DNA of 64,000 bases from an uncultured Candidatus Saccharibacteria bacterium. GTDB lineage: Bacteria; Patescibacteriota; Saccharimonadia; Saccharimonadales; Saccharimonadaceae. The DNA lies in contig CAMKOP010000005.1 in NCBI GenBank assembly GCA_946414465.1, positions 1-64,000 of the forward strand, written 5' to 3'. Of this stretch, positions 41,166 through 50,403 are shown piece by piece. Numbering within the stretch: position 1 is the first letter of the stretch; every line of letters starts with the position of its first letter. Under the pieces are notes generated by a model. The model worked only from the letters and a program-made list of their open reading frames with translations, was not told where the DNA came from and made no database searches. Position numbers and translations under genes: made by a program.

Positions 41166-43178
41166 ATGTATTATGAGGTGATACCAGAGGGGAAAACGGA
41201 GGAATTGACCTATAATTATGACAGTTCCCTTTTGCCTGGGCAGATTGTGTTGGTGCCAGTTGGGCGACGCGAAGTGCCGGGTGTGGTTGTTAAAAAAGTT
41301 GTGCAACCGGATTTTAAGACAAAATCGATTTTGGAAGTTTTGTATTCAAAGCCTTTGCCGATGCATTTGATGCGAACGGTGCGATTTGTGCATGATTATT
41401 ATATAGTACCGTCGGGGCAAGCGTTGTCACTAGTATTACCTCGAGGAGTCGAGAAAAAGCGCCGAAAAACCGAACAAATGTTCGGTGCATCATCTAGGCG
41501 GGTCCTGTCGTCGCCTCCTCCCCCACTCGGCTCTCGTGGGGGACCCCCTCCGGCGACGCCACCCGCCTATATGAATACCGAACTTGAGACGGTTTTATCG
41601 GAAATTAAACTTAATACCCACCAAAAAAATGCGCTGAAAGGCCTCCAGGAGGCTCCAGGAGCCACGAAACTACTGCATGGCGTTACTGGTAGTGGTAAAA
41701 CTAATATATACCTCAAAATGGCTGAAAATGCCTTAAAACGGCATTTATCAACTATTGTATTGGTGCCAGAGATTGCATTAACTGGGCAACTTGTTCGAGT
41801 TTTTGAGGAAGTATTTGGTGAGAGGATTATCTTAATTCACTCTGGACAGACAGAGGTAGAGAGACATCTTATCTTTGAGCATATCCTTGAGACAGAGGAA
41901 CCGCTCATTGTATTGGGGCCGAGATCGGCGTTATTTGCGCCGGTTTCTAATCTTGGGTTGATTATTGTCGACGAGGAGCATGAGGGTACTTATTATCAAG
42001 AAAATGCACCAAAATATTCGGCAATTAGAGTGGCGAGTTTTATGGCACAAGCGACTAATGCTTCTCTGGTGCTCGGCTCTGCAACGCCGACGATTGAAGA
42101 TTATTATCTGGCTTCACGCCAGGGGTCGGTAGTGACTTTGGCAGATAAGGCAAAATCTGCGGCGATAAAGCCGGAAATTCGGATTATAGACTTTAAAAAC
42201 AGGGAGAATTTTACGAAAAACAAGTATTTTTCTAATTCCCTGCTCTTGGCGATTTCAAATAACCTAGAAAAAAGGCTACAAACGCTGATTTTTCATAACC
42301 GACGGGGGTCAGCGCCGCTAACGATTTGTGAGAGTTGTGGGGAGGAAATACTCTGCCCGAATTGCTATTTACCTCTGACTTTGCACGCAGATAATTACGT
42401 ATTACATTGTCATACGTGTGGTTTTACAGAGAAAGTGCCGTCGTCGTGCCCGAAGTGTGGAGCGCCTGGGCTAATCCATAAGGGATTTGGGACAAAACTA
42501 CTGGAGTCTGAATTAAAGAAATTGTTCCCTAAGGCGAGAGTGAAGCGTTTTGATGGCGATAATAAGAAGGGTGAGGGGCTAGAGGCGTTTTATACAGAGG
42601 TGAGAGATGGTGAGGTAGATATCTTGGTGGGCACACAGACGTTAGCAAAGGGGCTAGATTTACCTAAACTGTCTACAGTAGGGGTGGTGCAGGCTGATGC
42701 AGGGCTATCGCTCCCCGATTATATGGCGGAGGAGCGGACTTTTCAGTTACTAACTCAAGTGATTGGACGAGTGGGGCGAGGCCATTTATCAGAGGCGGAA
42801 GTGTTTATTCAGACGTTTCGACCGGAGCATCCGGTGCTAAAATTTGCGGCAGACGAGGATTATTTAGGATTTTTTGAATATATGATTAACAAGCGGAAAA
42901 GGGCGAAGTTCCCTCCGTTTAGATTTGTGGCGAAACTCACTATTACGATGAAAACTGAGGCGATAGTGCTAAAAAAGGTACGGGAATTAACCTCAAGACT
43001 CTCGCGTGATTCTCGGTTGATGGTATCGCCGCCACAGCCGGCTTTTCATGAGAGAACCAGCAGGGGTTATACCTGGCAAATCATCTTAAGAGCAAAATCA
43101 AGAAAAGCGTTACTTGAGGTGTGCTCTGATTTAGATAAGAATTTCCGAGTATCTTTGGACCCGCCTGGGTTATTGTAA
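41166..43178 (+). CDS. priA: Primosomal helicase PriA
   Basis: Restarts stalled replication forks. 670 aa. N-terminal 3'-DNA-binding domain (PGQIVLVPVGRREVPGVVV; SGQALSLVLPRG), then helicase motifs: LLHGVTGSGKT (Walker A), IIVDEEHEGTYYQ, VLGSATPTIE and IGRVGRG. Zinc-site cysteines are present: CESCGEEILCPNCYLP, CHTCGF, CPKCGAPG. TATAAT (41154-41159) is 6 nt before the ATG. Residues ~111-135, between the two domains, are a Pro/Gly/Ser-rich insert encoded by palindromic element copy 3; conserved motifs on both sides are intact. Confidence 0.95.
   Translation: MYYEVIPEGKTEELTYNYDSSLLPGQIVLVPVGRREVPGVVVKKVVQPDFKTKSILEVLYSKPLPMHLMRTVRFVHDYYIVPSGQALSLVLPRGVEKKRRKTEQMFGASSRRVLSSPPPPLGSRGGPPPATPPAYMNTELETVLSEIKLNTHQKNALKGLQEAPGATKLLHGVTGSGKTNIYLKMAENALKRHLSTIVLVPEIALTGQLVRVFEEVFGERIILIHSGQTEVERHLIFEHILETEEPLIVLGPRSALFAPVSNLGLIIVDEEHEGTYYQENAPKYSAIRVASFMAQATNASLVLGSATPTIEDYYLASRQGSVVTLADKAKSAAIKPEIRIIDFKNRENFTKNKYFSNSLLLAISNNLEKRLQTLIFHNRRGSAPLTICESCGEEILCPNCYLPLTLHADNYVLHCHTCGFTEKVPSSCPKCGAPGLIHKGFGTKLLESELKKLFPKARVKRFDGDNKKGEGLEAFYTEVRDGEVDILVGTQTLAKGLDLPKLSTVGVVQADAGLSLPDYMAEERTFQLLTQVIGRVGRGHLSEAEVFIQTFRPEHPVLKFAADEDYLGFFEYMINKRKRAKFPPFRFVAKLTITMKTEAIVLKKVRELTSRLSRDSRLMVSPPQPAFHERTSRGYTWQIILRAKSRKALLEVCSDLDKNFRVSLDPPGLL
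41495..41569 (-). repeat. Palindromic element, copy 3 (inside priA)
   Basis: Outer stem TAGGCGGGT/ACCCGCCTA, middle CGTCGC/GCGACG, apical CCCCCAC/GTGGGGG. Same chromosomal orientation as the other four copies, hence antisense to priA. The frame is preserved and the element is translated as a low-complexity linker. Confidence 0.85.
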
Positions 43179-43226
43179 AATGGCTGGTTTAACGCTATAA
43201 TAGGCATAAGTTAATTAGGAGGTAAA

Positions 43227-44174
43227 ATGTGTACAGGGGTGAGATTTAGTGATGCAAATGGAAATATGTATTTTGGGCGAAACTTGGACTGGTCGGTCGG
43301 ATATGGGCAGAGAGTAGTAGTCACACCACGAGGATACAAGTATAAGTCGGCATTTTTAGGTGAGATGACCAATTCCCCAGCGGTGATTGGGATGGGGATT
43401 GTAGCTGAGAATACGCCGCTTTATTTTGACTGTGCCAATGAACACGGTTTAGCGGTGGCGGGACTAAACTTCCCTGGTTATGCTTCGTATGCTCCTAGTG
43501 CGGTGGAAGGCAAAACTAATGTGGCGGCCTATGAATTCCCTCTCTGGATAGCGCTGAATTTCAAAACTGTTGATGAGGCTGAGAAGGCTTTGAAAGATGT
43601 AGCAATTGTGGCAAAGCCAATTAATGATCAATACACCGTGTCTGAACTACACTGGCTAATCGGTGATAGCAAGCGTTCGATTGTGGTAGAATACACCGCT
43701 AACGGGATGGAAATATTTGAAAATGATGTTGACGTCCTGACGAATCAGCCTGGTTACGGGTGGCATAAAGAAAACCTGCGTAATTACATGAATCTGTTTC
43801 CTGTAATGCCAAAAGAGATAAAATGGGCAAAAGCTACTATGAAGGCTTTTGGGAGTGGTTCCCTGATGCGAGGGCTACCTGGTGGTTTTTACTCTACCGA
43901 TAGATTTATTCGAGTGGCCTATCTCAATACACATTATCCAGTACAGACGGATGAAGCTTCTAATGTATCCCGACTATTTCATACTCTGGCGGGTGTAGCA
44001 ATGATTGATGGTGGTGCGGCGATGGCAGATGGTAAATTTGAAAAGACAGTTTACACCGGTGGGTATTCTTCGGCGACGCAGACTTATTACTACAACACTT
44101 ATGAAGACCCGGCGATTCAATCCGTTGCATTGAAAGACCAGAAGCTTGATTCCACAGAGATAATTGTGGTATAA
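43227..44174 (+). CDS. Choloylglycine hydrolase / penicillin acylase family (bile salt hydrolase-like)
   Basis: 315 aa Ntn-hydrolase; removal of Met1 would expose the catalytic Cys2 (MCTGVRF). Residues typical of bile salt hydrolases are present: Arg and Asp in FGRNLDW, Asn in VAGLNFPGY, Asn in VLTNQPGY, and Arg in DRFIRVAYL. Length and the C-terminal YYYNTYEDPAIQSV match the family closely. No signal peptide, so cytoplasmic. It could cleave conjugated bile salts, penicillin V or N-acyl homoserine lactones; which one cannot be decided from sequence. AGGAGG ribosome site; its stop codon overlaps the -10 box of def. Confidence 0.9.
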   Translation: MCTGVRFSDANGNMYFGRNLDWSVGYGQRVVVTPRGYKYKSAFLGEMTNSPAVIGMGIVAENTPLYFDCANEHGLAVAGLNFPGYASYAPSAVEGKTNVAAYEFPLWIALNFKTVDEAEKALKDVAIVAKPINDQYTVSELHWLIGDSKRSIVVEYTANGMEIFENDVDVLTNQPGYGWHKENLRNYMNLFPVMPKEIKWAKATMKAFGSGSLMRGLPGGFYSTDRFIRVAYLNTHYPVQTDEASNVSRLFHTLAGVAMIDGGAAMADGKFEKTVYTGGYSSATQTYYYNTYEDPAIQSVALKDQKLDSTEIIVV

Positions 44175-44181
44175 TACTCTT

Positions 44182-44754
44182 ATGAAAATAATTACCACGC
44201 CAGATGCGCGGCTCAGGGAGAAATCAGAGAAAGTTCGCGAAATCGATGATGAAATTCGCGGAGTTATTGCTGATATGCGAAAACTGTCGCTAGATTGGGA
44301 GGCCAAGCATCCTTTTGAGTTATCGGCGGCGATGGCGGCGCCTCAGATGGGCGTGCTGAAGCGGATTATTATCATCCGTGATGACATGGAAGACAAGAAA
44401 AATGCCTCCTTTACGGCTTTGATTAATCCAGAGGTGATTAAGGCTGAGGGTAAGACTAAAAAAGATTATGAGGGGTGCTTATCTGTGCCTTCGATATATG
44501 GTATGGTACCAAGGGCGACTAAAGTAAAAGTGAAGGCAAAATTAGAAGACGGTACAGAGGTACGTATCAAGGCTACAGATGAAATGGCACGAACACTGCT
44601 GCATGAAATTGACCATTTGAACGGGGTTTTGTTTATTGATCATATCAAGGGGGTAAAGGATGCGTTTTATGAGATGAATGACAAGGGTGATTTGGTGCCG
44701 GTGGATTACGATACTAAAATTAAGGACAACAAAAAACTCTGGGGTGAGGAGTAA
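44182..44754 (+). CDS. def: Peptide deformylase
   Basis: Removes the formyl group from new proteins. 190 aa from the ATG at 44182. Motifs: SAAMAAPQMGV (GxGxAAPQ type), EGCLSVP (metal Cys) and LLHEIDHLNGVLFID (HExxH). TATAAT (44170-44175) lies 6 nt before the ATG and overlaps the upstream stop codon, so the mRNA is probably leaderless. It is paired with fmt, the enzyme that adds the formyl group to initiator tRNA. Confidence 0.96.
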   Translation: MKIITTPDARLREKSEKVREIDDEIRGVIADMRKLSLDWEAKHPFELSAAMAAPQMGVLKRIIIIRDDMEDKKNASFTALINPEVIKAEGKTKKDYEGCLSVPSIYGMVPRATKVKVKAKLEDGTEVRIKATDEMARTLLHEIDHLNGVLFIDHIKGVKDAFYEMNDKGDLVPVDYDTKIKDNKKLWGEE

Positions 44755-44759
44755 ATTTG

Positions 44760-45539
44760 ATGACTCATAAAGTAATTTTTTTTGGGAACGGGCCGTTGGC
44801 AGATTATGCTCTGGGGGTGATTAAGCCTCAATGTGAGGTGATTTTCCACGCGCGCACTCGAGAAGATTTGGAGGAGGTTTGCCGATTAAAACGCGAAAAT
44901 CCTGAAGCGCATGGGATTTTGGCGTCGTTTGGAATACTCATAAAATCTGACGTACTGGAGTTATTTGAACCAGAGGGGATTTTAAATATCCATCCTTCCC
45001 TGTTGCCTTTATACAGGGGTGCGTCGCCGATTGAAAGTGCGATACTCGATGGCAATACGGATTTTTCAGTATCAGTGATGAAGTTGGTCAAAAAGATGGA
45101 TGCGGGGCCGGTTTACTATCAAACTACGCTTGAGGGCTTGCCACTTTGTAAAAATGATATTTACAAAGCATTAGCGGAAACAGGGGCGAAATGGATAGTG
45201 GAGCACCTAAATAATTTGTCAGAGCCGGTTTTACAAGATGATAGCGGGGCGACATTTTGCGGGAAATTGGATAAAAGTATGTCAGTTTTAACACCTGAAA
45301 CAGATACAGCAGAAGTAACATTTCGGAAAATTGTAGCCTATCAAGGGTTTCCAAAACCGAAATATACGTTCTATGGTGTTTCTTGCATCATTTTAGAGGC
45401 GCATATATTAAAGCAGGGTGAGACGGCGGTTTTGACAATTCCCTGCGCTGGGGGCGGTTTTGTAGCTGTTGACAGATTACAGCCCGAAGGGCGCAAAGCG
45501 ATGGATGCAAAAGCATTTTTGAACGGTTATAAGAAATAG
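44760..45539 (+). CDS. fmt: Methionyl-tRNA formyltransferase
   Basis: Formylates initiator Met-tRNA. 259 aa from the ATG at 44760 (GAGGAG upstream; a TTG one codon earlier is possible). The catalytic domain has FFGNGPLADYAL, ASFGILIKSDVLEL, NIHPSLLPLYRGASPIESAIL, and MKLVKKMDAGPVYYQ. The family is usually ~310 aa; here the C-terminal OB-like tRNA-binding domain is reduced but ends normally (PEGRKAMDAKAFLNG). It follows def by 5 nt. Confidence 0.93.
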   Translation: MTHKVIFFGNGPLADYALGVIKPQCEVIFHARTREDLEEVCRLKRENPEAHGILASFGILIKSDVLELFEPEGILNIHPSLLPLYRGASPIESAILDGNTDFSVSVMKLVKKMDAGPVYYQTTLEGLPLCKNDIYKALAETGAKWIVEHLNNLSEPVLQDDSGATFCGKLDKSMSVLTPETDTAEVTFRKIVAYQGFPKPKYTFYGVSCIILEAHILKQGETAVLTIPCAGGGFVAVDRLQPEGRKAMDAKAFLNGYKK

Positions 45540-46538
45540 TTATAGGCTGGTTTTCTTAAGATGGATGAGCATTTTGACTTTTTTGCTACCATCGCCGTGA
45601 GCGTTATTGGTCTTCATACCACTGTGCCCGAAGGTGTTAAAGAGCGGCTTGCCTTTACTGTTGAATCCGGTAAAAATCATCGTGTGACCCACTCCACATG
45701 AATTATACTGATAGAACACGATATCGCCTTTTTTAATTTTACCTTTTCTGTAGAGCTGTGTCACAGTCTCGTTAGGGTAAGTGACCTGAAAAACATCTGT
45801 GCGTTTTTGAATAAGACTACTTGCAGTACCAGATATTCCGCAGTTATACCAGATATATGTATCTTTATGGATGACACCGAGTTTTTGTAAGGCTGTCGAT
45901 GGATAGGTGATGCAGGTACCTTCATATTTGGATTTTCTATAGTTCGACTTATAATTTGACCCGTATTTTGCGTTTTTCATGTATCTAGCTTGGTAACTCA
46001 TTGCTTGGTACCATTTGCTAAGATCTGTTTTGTTATCTTTTTTAGTTTTAGTTGGAGATGTTTGAGAGGGTTTCTTATTAGCTTCCTCTTTTTTGGCTTT
46101 TTCTTCGGCTCTGATTTTGGCTAATTCTTCATCGGAAATTGTAGTACAGCTAGAACTGCCGTTAAAGTGGCCGCCAGGAAGTATAAATTGGACTCCTGCA
46201 TAAAGTACTGCGTATACGACTAAGCCGATGACAATTTCTAGCATTCTATTTCTAGCTTTTTTGGTTTGGTCTGTGTTGTCTTTTGCGGTGAGATATTTGA
46301 TGCCTACAATGGTGACACCAATGACGGCAGCAAGTATTACTCCCATTGAGAGAATATCAACAGCGAGAGCTAGGATGGTATAGACACCACAACCGTTACT
46401 GTCGTCTTGAATATTGCCAAAGTAGTTTGTTTCTACGACGCTTGAAGAATCGGCAAAAGTCGAATGAGGGAGGAATAAACCTGCTAAGGCTAAATAGATA
46501 ACTGTTATGATGATAATTGTTTTGAGTTTTTTAAACAC
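45540..46538 (-). CDS. T4SS-type pilin fused to a CHAP/NlpC-like amidase
   Basis: 332 aa. A signal peptide (residues 1-29) is followed by a two-helix T4SS-pilin module (YTILALAVDILSMGVILAAV; MLEIVIGLVVYAVLYAGVQF, then LPGGHF). A Lys/Glu linker follows, then a cysteine hydrolase domain of about 150 aa: Cys in GTCITYPSTALQKLG, His in GVGHTMIFTGF, and KKGDIVFYQYNSC. It likely lies at the outer membrane face and cuts peptidoglycan. The start is a GTG exactly 6 nt after TATAAT. The next gene is a frameshifted tandem paralogue. The exact amidase family (CHAP or NlpC/P60-like) is uncertain. Confidence 0.75.
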   Translation of the reverse strand: MFKKLKTIIIITVIYLALAGLFLPHSTFADSSSVVETNYFGNIQDDSNGCGVYTILALAVDILSMGVILAAVIGVTIVGIKYLTAKDNTDQTKKARNRMLEIVIGLVVYAVLYAGVQFILPGGHFNGSSSCTTISDEELAKIRAEEKAKKEEANKKPSQTSPTKTKKDNKTDLSKWYQAMSYQARYMKNAKYGSNYKSNYRKSKYEGTCITYPSTALQKLGVIHKDTYIWYNCGISGTASSLIQKRTDVFQVTYPNETVTQLYRKGKIKKGDIVFYQYNSCGVGHTMIFTGFNSKGKPLFNTFGHSGMKTNNAHGDGSKKVKMLIHLKKTSL

Positions 46539-46584
46539 AAGTTTATTATAACATAACCTAAACGGTTATAAGAAATAGCGTAGA

Positions 46585-47611
46585 TTATAGGCTAGTTTTC
46601 TTGAGGCGGATGACCATATCGATTTTACGATCAGCATAATACGAGTATTCTTTTTTGTATTTGCCGCCAGCGCTCCCCCAAGAGTTAAAAATCGGATTGC
46701 CTTTTTCGTTGAAACCCATAAACACCATGATGTGATTGCCATTATGAGAGTTCCAGCCTACGATGTCGCCAACTTTAAGCGTGCCCTTGAGTTGTTTGAC
46801 TGATTTATGAGGATAAAAAACATAAAAAGTGTCTTTATGATTATTGATATGGCTCGCAGCAGTTCCGGTAAGTTTGCTACTTTCACCAGCCCAAACATAT
46901 GTGTTTTTAGGAATAACACCGAGGCGTTGTAATGAGGTTGACACATAAGTGATACAAGTACCGTCAGTTTTTGCCCTTTCAAAATTTGATTTGTAATTGG
47001 CTCCATATTTGGCGTTTTTCATATAGTCAAGTTGAGTTTTCATCGCACCAAACCATTTGCTAAGATCTGTTTTGTTATCTTTTTTAGTTTTAGTTGGAGA
47101 TGTTTGAGAAGTATTTTTATTAGCTTCTTGTTGTTTGGCTTTTTCTTCGGCTCTGATTTGAGCTAATTCTTCATCGGAAATTATGCTACAACCAGAATCA
47201 TTGAAATGGCCGCCTGGGAGTAAAAACTGAGCACCAACATAAAGCGCTGCATATGCAACTAAACCAATGACAATTTCAAGCATCTGCTTTTGGCTTTCTG
47301 TGTTTGTTCTATACTGTCTTTTGAGGTAATATATTTTGTGCCTACGATAGTAACATCAATGATAGCAGTAAGTATTATACCCATAGAGAGAATATCGATG
47401 ACGAGATTTAGGATGGTATAGACTCCACAACCGTTGTCGTCGTCTTCGATATTACCAAAGAAATTTGTTTCTACAATATTGGAAGAATCAGCGAAAACGT
47501 TTTGTTGGAATATAAAAGATGAAGTCAGTGCGCATGCAAAAAAATCATGACTAATAATATAACTATCTTAAACTGACGAGATTTCTTTATATTAGTCAGA
47601 GGTTCAAACAT
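46585..47611 (-). pseudogene. Frameshifted paralogue of the pilin-amidase gene
   Basis: A tandem copy of the preceding gene with two apparent 1-nt losses: one in a run of seven T within the signal-peptide codons (around 47550) and one in the AGCAGATGCTTG context near 47283, where AGA-ATG-CTT would be expected. Stitching the three frames gives an almost complete paralogue with the same pilin module (GCGVYTILNLVIDILSMGII) and amidase Cys and His (GTCITYVSTSLQRLG; NHIMVFMGF). The 232-aa 3' frame from 47283 lacks the signal peptide and first helix. Either a recent pseudogene, phase variation, or sequencing error in short runs. Confidence 0.75.
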
Positions 47612-47672
47612 TATATCCTTATTATATCCTATCTCCTAAAAAAACGTAACTCAGATCCTAACTAAGATTGCA

Positions 47673-48113
47673 TTATCTCGAATTAAGGGTAGTAATTATA
47701 AAAGTTGTTATACCTATCATAATAATTAAAACCAGCATGGTTATAATGATGGCTTTTCCTTTCGCAACTTTTAAGTCTTTGTTTTTATTGGAAGATAATT
47801 GACAAAAAACAACACTTTCGTAAATGGCCCATAAATATGATGCTAAAAATAAAACAACAGGAAGGTAGGCAATAATAGTTACAATTATTTGAGTAAGAAT
47901 ACTACATTTCACATCACATAGAAAAATAGAAAAAAGGAAGAATTCTATAAAGAAAATTGGTATAGCAAGTAGTTTATGGATGCGGGACTGTTTAACTCTT
48001 CCTACATGAGTGTCATGAACGCCAAACGGTCCGAATAGTGGTATAAAACCTACAATAGCGGCTTTTTTAACCTCTTTCATTGGTATATTTTTTCCAATTC
48101 CAAATTCTTGCAT
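47673..48113 (-). CDS. Multi-pass membrane protein of unknown function
   Basis: 146 aa with about three or four membrane segments. The opening VGFIPLFGPFGVHDTHVGRVKQSRIHKLL is reminiscent of TM2-domain proteins (short segment, charged turn, second helix). No catalytic motif. It precedes the frameshifted pilin-amidase copy on the same strand and follows a DUF5663 gene by a few bases. Confidence 0.55.
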   Translation of the reverse strand: MQEFGIGKNIPMKEVKKAAIVGFIPLFGPFGVHDTHVGRVKQSRIHKLLAIPIFFIEFFLFSIFLCDVKCSILTQIIVTIIAYLPVVLFLASYLWAIYESVVFCQLSSNKNKDLKVAKGKAIIITMLVLIIMIGITTFIITTLNSR

Positions 48114-48119
48114 TTTTGT

Positions 48120-48413
48120 TTAAGCTCCGACGAGGCGAGCGCGGTTGGCGCGGATTTCTTCTTTCATCTCATTGATAGTGCGAGTAACAATCTCGCGATA
48201 GTCAGGACGATTTTTTTCGAGCCATTTGGCGGCTTCTTTTGGATCGTCAATCATGTCAAATTCATTGAGCTGAGTTTCGGTGAGCCCTTTAGAAATACGT
48301 TCGCCAATGCGAATTTCAAGCTCTTCTTGAATATAAGCTAAGAATTTCTGTTTTTGGTCTTCTGGCATTGCCGAAAGGCCCATCTCTTGTAAAAAACTTT
48401 CGTCAAATTGCAT
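48120..48413 (-). CDS. DUF5663 protein
   Basis: 97 aa, acidic, helical. It shows the DUF5663 layout: an N-terminal MQFDESFLQEMGLSAMPED block, an LEIRIGERI..GLTETQLNEF middle and a DPKEAAKWLEKNRPDYREIV end. A second member is at 59362-59661. The family is largely restricted to CPR bacteria and has no known role. It lies between infB and a membrane-protein gene on the same strand. Confidence 0.78.
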   Translation of the reverse strand: MQFDESFLQEMGLSAMPEDQKQKFLAYIQEELEIRIGERISKGLTETQLNEFDMIDDPKEAAKWLEKNRPDYREIVTRTINEMKEEIRANRARLVGA

Positions 48414-48454
48414 TTTTATATACTCCTTGTGCTTATTATATCATATGATTAAAT

Positions 48455-50221
48455 TTACAAGGTGCGCTTTTTAGCTTCGCGAGTAAAGAAAACTAAACGG
48501 TCGTTGATTTGGAGGTCGATTTTGGAGTTGGTTTTCATGGCGAGACCACCGGTTTCGCCAGCAATGAGTTCTTTGGCGTCAATTTTTTCTTTTTGGACAG
48601 AGGTAACTTCGGCTTCACCGAGGAATTTCTTATTTCGAATAACACGTACGAGATAACCTGGCTTAACGTTGCCAGTCAACACTTCGCCACCGGCGATAAT
48701 GCTGGTTTTTTCAGTGCGGAAGACACCGAGAACTTTGAGCTCACCTTGATCTTCTTCGACGATTTCGGCATCGAGTAAGTTTTCCATTTCATGCTTAGCG
48801 TCATCGAGAAGTTCATAAATAACTTTATAGGTACGAATCGGAACATTGTCACGCGCTGCCATCTTACTAATATTGATTGGAACGGAGACGTTAAAACCAT
48901 AAATGACGGTATTATCACCCGCAGCCATATAGACATCATTTTCGTTGATATCACCTACGCCAGTAGAAACAATATTGAGAGTAATTTCGCCTTTAGTATC
49001 GATTAGTTTTAGTGAATCTACCACAGAAGTGACTGAACCAAGTACGTCACCTTTAATAATGACATTGAAGGTTTTGGTGTTATCGGCGACATTCATCATA
49101 CGAAGAAGGTCTGAGCTAGTCACATTAGTATCGGCAGATTCAGAGGCGGCCGCTTGAGCATTTAAGAGAGCCATCTTACGGGCAGTTTTTTCGTCTTTAA
49201 CTTCGGTAAAACGATCGCCGAAACTAGGTAATTCTTTGAAACCGGTAATAGTAACTGGAGTGGATGGAGTAGCTTTGCCTTTAGGTTTGCCTTTGAAATC
49301 AAGCATGGTTCTAATTTTGCCATAGGTTGGACCTGCTACAATGAATTCACCAGTTTTTAATTCCCCACCGGTGACGAGTAAGTTAACTACGGAACCCTTA
49401 CCGACTTCCATGTGGGATTCAATGACTAGGCCTTCGGCTGGAATGTCAACATCGGCTTTGAGCTCTTCAATATCGGCGGTCAGAATGATCATATCGAGAA
49501 GCTTATCAAGATTTTGGTTGAACTTAGCGGAAATTGGCACCATTACAGTATCGCCGCCCCATTCTTCTGGTTGCAGGCCATGTTGAGAAAGATCCGCCAT
49601 GGTACGATTAATATCAGCGCCGTCGCGATCAATTTTGTTAATAGCAACGATAATTTTGGCATTGGCGGTTTTGGCAAAATTAATCGCTTCGACTGTTTGA
49701 GGTTTGACGCCGTCATCTGCAGCAACGACAATTACAACAATATCGGTAAGCATGGCGCCGTGTTGACGGATGGCAGCGAACGCTTCGTGACCTGGGGTAT
49801 CAAGAAAAGTGATTAGTCTATCATTGTGTTTTAGCTGGTAAGCAGAAATATGTTGGGTAATGCCACCAGCTTCGTCTTCGACGGTTTTCTTATTCAATAG
49901 AGTGTCTAGGAGCGTAGTTTTACCATGATCGACGTGCCCCATCACAGCAACAACTGGAGGACGAGAAACGGCTTTATCGGATAGCTCTCTGCGAAAATCA
50001 GAAGTTTTAGTAGAAGTATTCTTGCGTTCTAGTTTAACATTTTTGAGACCCAATTCATCGATAATAATACTGGCAGTTTCAAAATCGAGACGTTGATTAA
50101 TAGTGGCAACGATGCCATTTTTAAAAAGAGTGCCAATTAATTCGGTCACAGAAAGGCCAAGGGCTTTAGATAGCTCATCGACAGTGATAGAACCAGCGAT
50201 TTGGATTGTTTTTTCTTCCAT
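48455..50221 (-). CDS. infB: Translation initiation factor IF-2
   Basis: GTPase that places initiator tRNA on the 30S subunit. 588 aa from the ATG at 50221, chosen for its AAGGAG site; the frame stays open to 50290 only because it runs through palindromic element copy 4. Short N-terminal region, then VVAVMGHVDHGKTTLLD, ITQHISAYQ, FLDTPGHEAFAAIRQHGA, INKIDRDGAD and domains II-IV. Much shorter than the 700-900 aa forms because the variable N-terminal extension is missing. Confidence 0.96.
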   Translation of the reverse strand: MEEKTIQIAGSITVDELSKALGLSVTELIGTLFKNGIVATINQRLDFETASIIIDELGLKNVKLERKNTSTKTSDFRRELSDKAVSRPPVVAVMGHVDHGKTTLLDTLLNKKTVEDEAGGITQHISAYQLKHNDRLITFLDTPGHEAFAAIRQHGAMLTDIVVIVVAADDGVKPQTVEAINFAKTANAKIIVAINKIDRDGADINRTMADLSQHGLQPEEWGGDTVMVPISAKFNQNLDKLLDMIILTADIEELKADVDIPAEGLVIESHMEVGKGSVVNLLVTGGELKTGEFIVAGPTYGKIRTMLDFKGKPKGKATPSTPVTITGFKELPSFGDRFTEVKDEKTARKMALLNAQAAASESADTNVTSSDLLRMMNVADNTKTFNVIIKGDVLGSVTSVVDSLKLIDTKGEITLNIVSTGVGDINENDVYMAAGDNTVIYGFNVSVPINISKMAARDNVPIRTYKVIYELLDDAKHEMENLLDAEIVEEDQGELKVLGVFRTEKTSIIAGGEVLTGNVKPGYLVRVIRNKKFLGEAEVTSVQKEKIDAKELIAGETGGLAMKTNSKIDLQINDRLVFFTREAKKRTL

Positions 50222-50240
50222 CCTTCTCCTTTCTGTCCTC

Positions 50241-50329
50241 CTGGCGGGTCCTGCCGGACGTTTTCCTCCCCCAAAATTTTGCTTACGCAAACATTTTGGG
50301 GGTCCCCCTCCACGTCCGTCACCCGCCAG
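50241..50329 (-). repeat. Palindromic element, copy 4 (5' leader of infB)
   Basis: Outer stem CTGGCGGGT/ACCCGCCAG, middle GGACGT/ACGTCC, apical CCCCCAAAAT/ATTTTGGGGG with a TTTGC/GCAAA tip. It ends 19 nt before the infB ATG. Confidence 0.87.
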
Positions 50330-50403
50330 TGAAGAGCAATAAAAAACAAAATATCTTGTCTTATTTTACCACATTATAAGAAAATATGCTATAATAAGGG
50401 TAT

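Noticed and set aside
41471..41484. Perfect Gram-positive SOS-type palindrome CGAACAAATGTTCG
   Set aside because: It lies inside the priA coding sequence just before the palindromic insert, far from any promoter; a single internal match is not evidence for LexA control. Kept only as part of the AAAACCGAACA observation.
50221..50290. N-terminal extension of IF-2 (and of S1 to 60960) through the palindromic element
   Set aside because: The frames are open only because of element sequence; good ribosome sites precede the inner ATGs, and the extensions match nothing in the families.
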